Source: Enchytraeus crypticus (taxonomy: Eukaryota; Annelida; Clitellata; Enchytraeida; Enchytraeidae). From it: DNA of 64,000 bases. The position numbers and the translations under genes are program-made. Shown in pieces: positions 24,120 through 36,100 of the stretch. The DNA lies in contig CAJHZI010000600.1 of the NCBI GenBank assembly GCA_905160935.1, positions 675,001-739,000 on the forward strand. The letters are read 5' to 3'. Under the pieces are notes generated by a model, which did no database searches, was not told where the DNA came from, and saw only the letters and a program-made list of their open reading frames with translations. Each line of letters opens with the position of its first letter. Position 1 is the stretch's first letter.

Positions 24120-26040
24120 AAACAAATAAATAAATTTCTAAGTTGGTTTGATAAAATTCTGAGTTTAGGCTGATCAAGTGCGACCACTCCAAAGTCCTGA
24201 ATGTCAGTCCAATGATTTGAAAGAAAGGACAGAAACAAATATAAACTCAGTCAATAACTTAGCTTTAAGAGTCCTCGAGGTTATCACGGTCTGTTTCAAA
24301 AAGGAAAATTTAAATGAGTTCACTAAAAAGAAAGCAAGTGTCTAGGAATCAAATCCCACGTCAGTCATGGCACAACCCACTCCATGTGAGCATAGGTTCA
24401 ACGTACCCAATTAAGCACGTGCTCAGATGAAATATATCGCTTCACAGACATGAATTGTCAGCAGGAAAAACCAACCAGTCCACTGAATTTCAGAGCTAAT
24501 TTAAAGAATCTCGGCCAAACTCATTTCAACAATCTCGTATGTATCTCGTAATGCAATCAACAGTCAAGTAATGTCTAAAACGATGGCTGAAAGAGAGTGA
24601 CATATGCTAAGAAGATTTACGACAATATTAGCAAACAAATATTAAATAATACTTTGCTCCTCTTCAGCCATTTCTAGGATTTATGCTACTTAATTAATCC
24701 ATCCCATTGCTTACTGTATCTCTGGCTTTGATGGTATGATCATCAGTTCCAAACATCGACAAAAGGTTAAATATCAAATACAATAATTTACCAGAATTTA
24801 CCAGAACTGCTACCATCTTTCGTTATGCCAATCCTTCTTTAAACTTAGGTAGCAGGTACAAGGGAAGAAAGTCAAGAGCTTACTATATAGAAATAATCGT
24901 CGATGAATATACGTTTCACATCTAATAACACGTTTATGATAAAACAATACATGTTTATGATAAAGCAATCCATTCATTTGTAGACACAGTGAACGACACA
25001 GTTTACACTCTTATTGTCTCGACCGGATAACCAAACTACTAGAACTCATTACACAGTTACAACAGACGATTGGTAATTTAAACTGCAATGACAAAGGCAT
25101 ACCAGAAGCTCTGCACATTGGCTACTTAGACATTTAACCCTTATCGAACGACCTTCGATATTTAAATTGTTTGTCAAAATCAATAAAACAATAGCCATAA
25201 TTAAACATAAAAATTCGTGGATGACAAGTAATTACACGATTTTTATTACTTAATTGTAGTAATATGTATTTCTATATATATTAAATATTATTTAATTTCA
25301 CGCTTTGGTGTTTACTATTAAAAATCGTCTTTGAAACAAAAATTACTGTATTTTATTCTTCGTTTGTTTACTTACATTTGCGTTGTTAACGGGAAGTGAA
25401 AAGCAAAAGCAAACTAGGATTTCAGTGATTCTGTAAATTAAAAATTATTGCTGCTGCCGTTAATGACAACATTGAGCAGAATTTAAAACCTGATATAGCG
25501 AGGAGCGACTCGAACTCAACCTCTGTGTCTAATGGCACAAGTAGTTTTCAATGGAGCACCACATGGATAAAGCACTATTGATTAAGTGTTTAAAAGTACT
25601 GAACTGATAAGAAAAGGCCATCAGTTCGAATCTAAACCTGACCGTCTTTAAAAGTATCTCCTGTGGTACTAAACCTAGGTTTTTGACTAAGAACGAATAG
25701 CTTTACATTGTTGAAAAGGTCATTGTACATGTTTAACGCTGATGTAGACTATAAATAGACTTTAAGATTATTTTGATTTTGCAAGATTGCATTGGACTTC
25801 TAGTTGGATTTTTGGAAATCGCAGTGGTTTGTTTGGAAATTGCATCGCTTTTGGGTCCATTTTTGCTCTTCGGATAGAATATGGCTCAATACTACTCGTT
25901 GCTGTCATTGATAACAGTAGCACTCTCATTGTTTCTGTTGTTGTTGCTTTGATTTAACATTTCGCTTAATTTTTGCAAAGTTGATGAGTTGGATTGTAAC
26001 TTTTTGTTGATAAACATTGATGTTTAATGTGAAACATCGT
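24120..26040. other. Upstream region of ALG10
   Basis: No exon is supported. Fragments with tRNA-like B boxes occur near 24345 and 25625. About 25890-25950 holds a piece (TGTCATTGATAACAGTAGCA) shared with repeats at 10346 and 49095, so part of the ALG10 promoter region is repeat-derived. Confidence 0.4.
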
Positions 26041-26052
26041 TGATGTGCAAAA

Positions 26053-28665
26053 ATGGAGTCGATACGCACTGGTGGATTGTTAGGAGCTACTGCCGGATCG
26101 GGACTGATTGTTGCCATCACTGTAGCCGTGTTGTTTCGTATCAACAATGTGCAGTCTACGCCTTATATGGACGAAATATTTCATATTCCCCAAGTGCAGA
26201 AATACTGTGATGGAAATTTTACTAGTGTATGCTTTGCTGCTTTTCTTGCGACTAAGTTAGGCATTTTGAACGCTATTTAACATTTATAGACTCTGTTAAG
26301 TACTGTAAATTAGAAATTGTAATAGCATTTGTAAAGTTATCTATTTTCAGTATTTATATTAACTTAAATAAACTTAATTATACTGGTTCAGGAAGTCGCA
26401 ACGACTTGTAAAACCAGTCTAGTCATAATTTCATGCCTCAGTACATAGTAAAGGAAAAAATACAAACCTTGATAATTTGATAGGCTTCAAAAAAAGAACA
26501 TAAGAAAAACTAAACACTCGTCAACCTACCACACACACACACACACAAGTATCTCACATATAAGCCTACACACATGTACACAACTATGCGCGCAAATACA
26601 CCTACATCCTTACACCCACACATGCACATATACAACATATACATGCATGCATACCCACACACACATGTGCACATACACATATTCAAGGATCTAATTATAA
26701 TAAATGAGCATGCTGTGGTTTTTCAAATTCACCTCATATTTGATAAGATAATTTATGTTTTGCAGTGGGATCCAATGATTACAACTCTGCCTGGCCTATA
26801 TCTAGCAACGATAGGTCTGTTGAAGCCACTGGAATATATTTCTATTACTGCTGGCTCAATTTGTACAACGCAATGGCTTCGTATGGTCAACGTGCTATTC
26901 TTTCTGGGGAATGTCTATGTGATATACCAGTTATGCAGAGTGATTCATTCTAAGCACGGTGTAAGTGTTTGAATTTATTTATGCCATACAATTTATTTAA
27001 AACAGCTAAAGAAACTACTTATTAGTGCTTCATTTGAGTTTTAACAAATTTATTTACATGCCTCATATGTCAGATCAATGTATTTACATTAAACTGAACT
27101 ATTCTTAAAGAATCCAAACTTCTTTTTACTAAAAATACTAAAATAAGTCAAAATAATATTATATCTTCAATATATATAAATAATATAAATAACTTTGATT
27201 CAAAATATCAGGGCATAATTCTCTGACAATTTCATTGCATCATATGGACCAATATAGTTTTGAAATATGATATCTACTTCTTTACTGCACCAAAGCAATG
27301 CAGCCTTTAGTGTAAAGTGGAAAATTACATTTTTTGTTATCATCGTATTTTTATGATGCTAAAAAATGTATTTTTTCACTTTATCGATACTTTTTCTCAA
27401 TGATTCACGACTTTAATCCTGACATTTTTTTACAAATATTTTCAATTTTATACAATGCAATCTGATACTGTATTTTATATATGAATTTCATGTGAATTGT
27501 ATGCCTTAAATCTTCAAGTTATCTGACATTGTATTCTATATGTGAAGTTAGTAGGAATTGTATTCTTTAAATTTTAAGTTATCAGATATTGTATCCTATA
27601 TTTGAATTACAGAGCACTCGTCCAGTGAATCACCTAGTCAAATCTCTTGTGCTGTCAGTCTTCCCTGTCCTCTACTTCTTCACATTTCTCTACTACACTG
27701 ATGCCGGTTCTACGTTTTTTGTTCTCTATGCCTACTTGCTGTCGCTGGGACAACGACACTATCCATCAGCCCTTGTGGTCGCTATAGCGATACTGTTCCG
27801 ACAGACAAACGTTGTCTGGCTTGTCTTCATGGCTGGATCAACGGCTCTGGATCACATAGCAGTTACATTATGTAGCTCTGGAAAGATTAGTTCTTCTCAT
27901 TCCACCATGTCCAGTTCAGTTCTCATCAGATCTCTGATGGATAAACTTACCCATGACCTTAAGTCATTTCTATATATGGTAGCCTCAACAATTAGTGTGG
28001 TCATGCCGTACATACTAACAATGACTGGGTTCCTGGTGTTTGTGTATTTAAATGGGAGCATAGTAGTAGGAGCTAAGACAGACCATGAGGCTGCCTTCAA
28101 CGTGCCGCAGCTCTTCTACTACCTGTCGTTTGTTGCCGCGTTCTCATTCAGTCATTTCATTTCCAGTCAAGTTATTACCGATACTGTAGCTATGATTAGG
28201 AAACACGTCATACTGACAGCGATAGCGCTGCTACTGGGTCTTTTGTCTGTGTATAAGTTAACATATGTACACAGATATATCCTATCCGATAATAGGCATT
28301 ATACTTTCTATATCTGGAATCGTTTTCTAGGAAGGTATTCAATAATTCGTTACTGTTTGGTGCCTGCTGGGTTAACTGTTGCACTTGCTATGTCCAGTAT
28401 TCTAGTGCGCCACAGGACGGGTTTATGGGTGTTACTTTATTTCATTTGCATCGGTATGAACCTGATACCTTCCCAGCTGTTTGAACTGAGATATTTTATA
28501 ATTCCATATCTGCTGTACAGAATTCACTGCAGAGACTCATCGTATGCTCGACTATTCACTGAATTCATCCTGTATGGTATCATTAATGTCACAACTGTCT
28601 ACATGTTTCTCTATAGAACATTTAAATGGGATAATAGCGACGATGTACAAAGGTTTATGTGGTAA
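26053..28665 (+). CDS. ALG10: Dol-P-Glc:Glc2Man9GlcNAc2-PP-dolichol alpha-1,2-glucosyltransferase
   Basis: ER-membrane enzyme that adds the last (third) glucose to the dolichol-linked oligosaccharide before transfer to protein, using dolichyl-phosphate glucose. Three exons, all joined in phase 0: 26053-26226 (donor AGT|GTATGC), 26766-26960 (acceptor TTGCAG, donor GGT|GTAAGTG) and 27613-28665 (acceptor TTACAG). The product is 473 aa, the same length as human ALG10. Family marks are an N-terminal hydrophobic segment followed by PYMDEIFHIPQVQKYC, then WDPMITTLPGLYL, FLYYTDAGSTFF, FRQTNVVW, DNRHYTFYIWNRF, LFELRYFIIPYLLYR and the C-terminal QRFMW. Several hydrophobic stretches fit a polytopic membrane protein. 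The start is the first ATG before the hydrophobic segment. The gene is convergent with SF3A1 and divergent from the RD3-like gene. I see no break; it should be functional. Confidence 0.95.
26533..26690 (+). repeat. (AC)n-rich segment in ALG10 intron 1
   Basis: CACACACACACAC followed by degenerate ACATRCA-type repeats up to the polypyrimidine region before exon 2. Confidence 0.6.
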
Positions 28666-28837
28666 GAATTAAAAGAATTTTAACAAGTATTTAACTACCA
28701 TTTTTACTTTTATCTTGAGAAGAATTGTGGTTTACAAATTTCTTAGCAAGTTTAAGTTGTGATTAATTACTATGGTGACGCTCTACAAGTTTATGAGTTG
28801 TAATTTGATATGACACTGATTAAAAGTAATGCAAGTC

Positions 28838-28968
28838 AAAGCTAATGTTAATGTCAGTTTTCTCACTCGAAAGCGATATCACCAACAGGCTAGCCCAGGA
28901 TTTGAACTCAGCACATACCAACCCGCGGTCGAATATCATACCGACGTCGCCACTGGCTCTAGCCAGTG
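28838..28968 (-). mobile_element. tRNA-derived SINE, family A, copy 5
   Basis: Reverse-oriented copy 3' of ALG10: GCTAATGTTAATGTCAGTTT, TCACTCGAAAGCGATATCA, complement of the B box in CCCAGGATTTGAACTCAGCA, then ACCCGCGGTCGAATATCATA and the end CACTGGCTCTAGCC. Confidence 0.85.
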
Positions 28969-29139
28969 ATAATCAAGTGATATAGGAGCAAATTAATTAA
29001 AATGTGTTAGTAGAAGTTTACTTCCTTGACTTAAAATAAAAAAATTTAAATTGAATATTTATTAGCTTTGTCATTGTTTTATAGACTGAAGGATTAACAC
29101 AGGCTGTAATATATTTATCCATGCTAAAGGCCAGGACCC

Positions 29140-29395
29140 CAACAATAAACTCCGAAGCATGATACAGCTTATGAACCACAACACCAAACATCTTCCCTTG
29201 AATCCTAGTTTTACAAGGATCGGGATTATAAAATTTTGTAGCAATTTCTGGAGCCAAAGCGCTCGCCAACTAAATGCCTTTTCCGGTGCTGGTTTGGATC
29301 TTAGTGCTTTGTTGCCTTGTAGACACGTGCAGTCCCCGGTAGGTTTATTCATTGGCAATCCGGACTCAACACGGGTATCCACAATACTAAACAAT
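29140..29395 (-). repeat. Dispersed repeat family F, copy 1
   Basis: Shares TTTGTAGCAATTTCTGGAGC, CGCTCGCCAACTAAATGCC, GGTTTGGATCTTAGTGCTTT and GACACGTGCAGT with 31500-31770. Orientation is guessed from the CATCATCAT end of the second copy, which resembles the complement of a LINE (ATG)n tail. Confidence 0.6.
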
Positions 29396-30053
29396 ATGTT
29401 TATTAACAGCGATTAATGAAAACTGACACTTGATTGTTAAATCCACCAATTGGTCAACCACTTTATCTTCGTGGATAAGACAAATATACAGTTCATTAGT
29501 CAACACTTTATCCATAACTTGCATTAGCTACTCAACTTCAAAACTAATACATGAAACTGTCTCTATCTCTGATCGGCATGCAAATAGCATATATTGTAAC
29601 TACGTAGTTCCGATATAGTTCTTACCATTAACGCTACGTGAACAATGATACGTAACAGAAACGACGATCATTTAAATATTACACAGGTTTCATTGACTTC
29701 CTGAACAGCCTATTACAGGAAATCTGCTGTAGCCACTATTACTATACTATAAAGCAACCTTCAATCAGTTTAACTTTAATGGACGTGCACTGACTTCTTT
29801 CAGTTCAGCTATATATATATGTATGCATGCCAAAAACAGGTTATGCATAAAATAAATCTAACTACTATTTCATCTCCTATACTCCGCACTGCCAGTTCCT
29901 TGGTACATACTATTTACTTCACAAAAATTACTCAACAAATTTCCTAGGTTAAACCAAAGTGGCGCAGCCTCTGGCAAGGAAAAATTATTGTTAATCGCCA
30001 TTGTACTAATATAACTATTTTGCTTGAAAGGGCATTAACACATGTCTTAATTT

Positions 30054-30059
30054 TTTATT
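30054..30059 (-). terminator. Candidate polyadenylation signal of SF3A1
   Basis: AATAAA on the minus strand about 120 nt past the SF3A1 stop codon. Position and sequence fit; no other hexamer is as close. Not proven. Confidence 0.4.
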
Positions 30060-30180
30060 TATGTGCGTTTGTGTACACCACATCACCATTTAGTCAACTG
30101 TCGTTTATATTATATAGAGTTGTTTACAATTCTAATAAACAAATTGTAAAGCAGTCCTTGCTTAGACACTCTTTCACGCT

Positions 30181-33100
30181 TTACTTCTTCCTTCCTCCTC
30201 TCTCTTTCAGTTGTAGCTGGACTACACTATTTGCAGTAAAATTGTAAAACGCCAGCGTGTTTGAGTCCTTCATAAACATACCCTGCAATAGACAATTATT
30301 TACATTAGTCTATGCTTCAATTAAGAATAGAGACATAAAAATACTATACAATTTTATCAACAAATATTGAACTAACAATAGAAATTTTATAGAGATAACA
30401 ACTTTCTATAATATAATGTAACTCTCCGAGTCAGTATCCACTCTAATGCACTATGAGTCATGGCAGTCTCAGTAACTTCATCTTCTTAGTTGGACAACAA
30501 ACAGTAACATGGAAAGAACATTTTAGACTTAAATTACATAAAGCTGGTAAAGCTAATGTTAACGTCAGTTTCCTCACTCGAAAGCGATGTCAGTGACGGG
30601 CGAGCCCAGGATTTGAACCCTGCACATACTGATCCCCGGTCAAGTATCTTGCCGACATCGCTAATGGCTCCAGCCACATATGTATCATTCAAGCAGCAAT
30701 GACACTCAACTCAGTTTCTAGAATGGAGACTAAAAGGTTAACAGAATACATACATCAAGCTGAAGCTTCTGCTTTCCCGCAGGCATGCCTGTGTGGTCGA
30801 AGACCTTGGCCTTAATGACAGCTACGGATCCAGCCACATATGTATCATTCAAGCAGCAATGACACTCAACTCAGTTTCTAGAATGGAGACTAAAAGGTTA
30901 ACAGAATACATACATCAAGCTGAAGCTTCTGCTTTCCCGCAGGCATGCCTGTGTGGTCGAAGACCTTGGCCTTAATGACAGCTACGCTGTCGGTGAGAGG
31001 CAGAGTGACTGGGAACAACTGACCCACCAGGTTCCATTCTGACTTTTCTCCGACGTTCGGTACCTGTACGCGAAACGTCACCGGACCCTACAACATTACA
31101 TACACAATTTAGTATGATAGTCTGCTAGAGACGTGCCTGACAGTTGCTTCGAGTTAGGAACCAAAAGTTAAATAATGTTTGAATCAAAGACATAAGTTGT
31201 TTAAATCATATCACTGATTCAGTTAAGAGGTCTCCCATGTTAAATAGATAAGACGAGGAATAAGGGACCTAATCTAAACTGTTTTAATTATCAGAAGAAA
31301 GGGAAGAAGGATAAATCCTCAATTTGATCTAAAGGAATACATTTAAAAGCCAATAAAAGCTGTAAAGCCGATGTTAACGTCAGTTTCAACCCTCCAAAGT
31401 GATATCAGTGATGGGTAAACCCACACTTGATCCACGGTCGGATATCTTACTGACATCGCCACTGGCTCCAGACATTAAAAGCTTTAATAATTCATCATCA
31501 TCATCATCCCTCGAATCCCAGTTTAACCAGAGTCCGGATACAAATAGACTGTCTCAAATCCTCTCTGTCCTACACCACACCACCAGCCAATCTCCTATTT
31601 GAGACTTTTCCATTTGTTTAAATTTTTGTAGCAATTTTTAGAGCCTAGGAGCTCACCAACCGAATGCCCTTTCTGACGCTGGTATGGATCTTAGTGCTTT
31701 AGTCGCCTTCTAGGACACGTGCAGTAACCAGTAGGTCAGTTCTTCAAACAACCCGGACACAACATGGAGATGAATAGAGAAGATCAAACTTACAGACAAA
31801 ATTACGAATGAAGAATTGCTAAATAGTGTGGACACAAATAGACAATTTATAAATAAGGAATAGAAAGAACAGCATTGATCAAATTCTTCAAGGGGATTGT
31901 TTGCTACAAGAAGTAATTGAAGGAAGAATGGAAGCAAAGATGGTTAGAGGATGACCGAGACCTGGGATGCCGTATCACTTACTGATCACTTACTCATATG
32001 TTGGTATAAAGAGAAAAGCAGGGGATAGAAATATGTACAGACGATAGAAATATGTGGACTCTATTGGCACGTCCCAACAGAGATATCAATGAAACAGAGA
32101 TGATGTGGTACCTGATGCTGTTGAAGGAAGACTTGCTCAGGAATGAGCTGCTCCTCTGTCTTGCTCTTCTTGCTCGGTGGCTCTTCCTCCCTATCAACAG
32201 CTTGAGGAGGTCGCAGCATGCCGGTCACTGGAGGCATCTGAGGCCTCATGGGCATTGGAGGCGCCGCCCCCGGCATCATCATGTAGGGCTGGCCCATACC
32301 CATCATCGGCGGCATAGGAGGACGTATACCTACACACATCAGCGCCATTACAACACCATCAGCTTTAGATAACATGTCTATATCATCTACAGATATTTGA
32401 GCAAGCACCACTGTCAGTTTTCTGATGGGGGATCTTACTGTCAGTTTTCTGATGGAGGATCTTACTGTCAGTTTTCTGATGGAGGATCTTACTGTCAGGT
32501 TTCTGATGCAAGGATCTTACTGTCAGGTTTCTGATGTAAGGATCTTACTGTCAGGTTTCCGATGTAAGGATCTAACTGTCAGTTTTCTTAGGTAAGGATC
32601 TAACTGTCAGTTTTCTGATGTAAGAATCTAACTGGAGTCAGCAGATGTGTGCGCTGTCTATAGCAGAATGATTTATAAAGTATAACTGGCTTCTCTTTAC
32701 AAGCACATCACTTAAATACTAATCCTGTCAGACTTTGTATTTTGAAAGGCAACTATATTGTTCTAATCAGCAAGAAATCACTTTCTGATTAATACAAACT
32801 AGGATTTTTGAGAAGAATTAACAACAAAAAATTAATTAAAGAGAGAGAAATAACTGACAGTGTACTGTCCATAGATTGTTAAGCGCACCACCTACCAAGT
32901 ATGGGTTGTTGAGAGGACTGGCCAGGCATCATCATTGGTGGCCCTGTTGAGGGCATGCTGCCCATCATGGGAGGTCCACCTGAAGGCATGCTGCCCATCA
33001 TGGGGGGTCTAGGTGGCGGCGGTGGGTTGACTGGGCGACTGATTGGGGTTTGCGGGATCATAGGGGGCCTGGGGGGCTGACTGGGGGGTGCAGGGACTGA

Positions 33101-36100
33101 GGCAGGGGGCCTTGAGGGTATGCTCGAGGGTACAGGGGGAGGGGCTGATACAGGAGGTGGGGGTGGGGGAGGAAATATGGGAGTTTTCTTAGGCATCGCA
33201 GGACCAATCTTCTCTTTGTCATCATCAGCCCTGTCATACATACATAATACATACATATACATGTCATACATATACAGTACACATAGTGTGCACATACACA
33301 ATTATACATACAGGTACAGTGCACAGATACAATTACACATACAAGTACAGTGCACATACACAATTATACATACAGGTACAGTGCACAGATACAATTACAC
33401 ATACAAGTACAGTGCACATACACAATTATACATACAGGTACAGTGCACATACACAATTACACGTGCAGTGCACATACACAATTACACATATAGGTACAGC
33501 GCACATAAACAATTACACATACAGGTACAGCTAACATACACAATTACACATCTAGGTACAGCGCACATACACAATTACACATACACGTACAGCGCACATA
33601 AACAATTACACATACAGGTACAGCTAACATACACAATTACACATACAGGTACAGCTAACATACACAATTACACATACAGGTACAGCTAACATACACAATT
33701 ATACATACAGGTACAGTGCACATACACAATTACACATACAGGTACAGCTAACATACACAATTACATATACAGGTACAGTGCACATACACAATTACACTTA
33801 TAGTGCATACATACAGTACATATGCATAATATACAATTATGCATATGGCACCACATTTACATACAGTATAGTACACATACACAATTGCACATCTACACTG
33901 TAATATAAATACAATAACACATAGAATTATTCTAGATACACAACTACGCGATAATACACACACAATTTAGATGTACTTACATGAGATCCTATACTTTTAC
34001 ACATATACTATAGTAGATATACTTACACAAGATTCTGTATATTATATATTACGGCAGATCAACTTACACAAGAACTTGTATTTCAATTATTACAGTAAAT
34101 CAGTGATAACGTCATGAAATTTTAAATGACAGATTCCAAGGTGAGTTGAACTCTCATGGGTTCGAATCCAAGCTGCGAGTATCTGGCAGTAAAATCTCAG
34201 ACATTCACTGGACTGATAATTATTATACGGAAAATTGACTAAACTGCCCAATGGTTTAAACTTGTAATGATACGAGTGATAGAAATCTACATAGCTGATC
34301 ATTTTACTATAATGCGTGTTTCACAAAAACATTCACTTTATGTATTACAGCAGTTCTACTTACACAAGACCCTGCACTTTATGTATTGCAGGAGATCTAC
34401 TTACACAAGACCCAGCACTTTATGTATTACAATAGATCTACTTACACTAGACCCTGCACTTTATGTATTACAGGAGATCTACTTACACAAGACCCTGCAC
34501 TTTATGTATTACACTTGATCTACTTACACAAGACCCTGCACTTTATGTATTACAATAGTTCTACCTACACTTACACAAGACCCTGCACTTTATGTATTAC
34601 AGCAGTTCTACTTACACAAGACCCTGCACTTTATGTATTACAGGAGATCTACTTACACAAGACCCACCACTTTATGTATTACAATAGATCTACTTAAACT
34701 AGACCCTGCACTTTATGTATTACAGGAGATCTACTTACACAAGACCCTGCACTTTATGTATTACAGTAGATCTACTTACACAAGACCCTGCACTTTATGT
34801 ATGACAGCAATCTGATCTTCAATTGTTATATTCTCTCTGGCCTTCTGGCTGACCTTCTCCATAGATCCACTGTGTCCATCCCAGATGACCTTCGGTGCTT
34901 TGTCCTTCTTCTCCTCTTCACCGATCTATGACACAGAAATTCAATAAATTAATCAATATATTTATACCTCCACTGGTCCAGGTAAGTACATAATATTTCA
35001 ACATTATTTTAAATGCCTAAATTAGAGCACAACTATATACTAGCCAATTAACCATTTCAAAAATTAGTAACAATTTATTCCGTATTTAAATACTGACAAT
35101 TGCAATTTGTTGCTATTTGTGAAATAGTCAGCAAATGGATGAGTCATTAATTATATAATTATGCACTAAATTACTATTCATTATTAGTATTATTCACAAT
35201 TAGTATTTTTTATTTATTATTAATTTTTTTAATTATTCTTTTTATTATTATTTTAATATGATTATTTCTATTATTACCTAAGAAAAGTCATTCATGTTCA
35301 TTAGATTGGTACAGCTAAGCAATTTTTTATTGAAAACATTATGCAGAGGTGACACAAACCTTTTTACCGATCTGCGTCTCCTCCGTGCCAGAGCCAAAGA
35401 TATCGGTACGTCTTTCAGCAAGCAGCCTGAGAGAGCTTCCTATCGACGATCCAGGCGCATACACTTCTTCTTGTTCTCTCTTCTCTGCTATCATCCTGTC
35501 TCGCTGCTCAATCCACTTAGGATCAAGTAATCCTGTTCAATCAATCAACTAAGATTAATTATCAGTAATCATATCTGATCACCAAAAGAAGTCAAAGCTG
35601 TACTATTCTAATACCAATGTAATATACTTTACTACCAATTTATTGAGTTGATTGATGTGGATTTTTTAAGTTTTGTTTATTAGTTACTTTCTACACAGGT
35701 AACCGAAACCAAATATTCCTAGAGACAAAATCTGAGCACCACCTTCGCTCTGCGAGCAAATTTTTCCCAAGAAACCAGCCCCATTTCTCAGACAAAGGGT
35801 CCCAAGGATTTATAGCTTTAATCAGCTCGCTCGACTGTTAATTGATCACACCATCTCAGGAACAGACACTTTAAACTTCATGACGCCAAAATAAATGTAC
35901 AAAATTTTACTCTCTAATCAGCTCGACTGGGAATTGATTACATGACCGCAGGTACAGCCACTTAAAACTTTGTAATGTTGCTTGTTGCTTTACATACTCA
36001 GCCATTTATTACAGAGCAGTAACCGGGATTGATTTATTTATTTACTTCCACGTGTCATTCTCTTGAATGAAAAACTTTACAAGGCTAAATTTTGCAGCCA

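Noticed and set aside
33120..33689. Plus-strand 189-aa frame rich in YTI/HIHNYTY
   Set aside because: Translation of the array upstream of SF3A1 exon 13 and of the antisense of the exon.
34334..34800. Regular repeats that look superficially like a CRISPR array
   Set aside because: Units are contiguous without unique spacers and sit at an exon edge of a eukaryotic gene; these are minisatellites.
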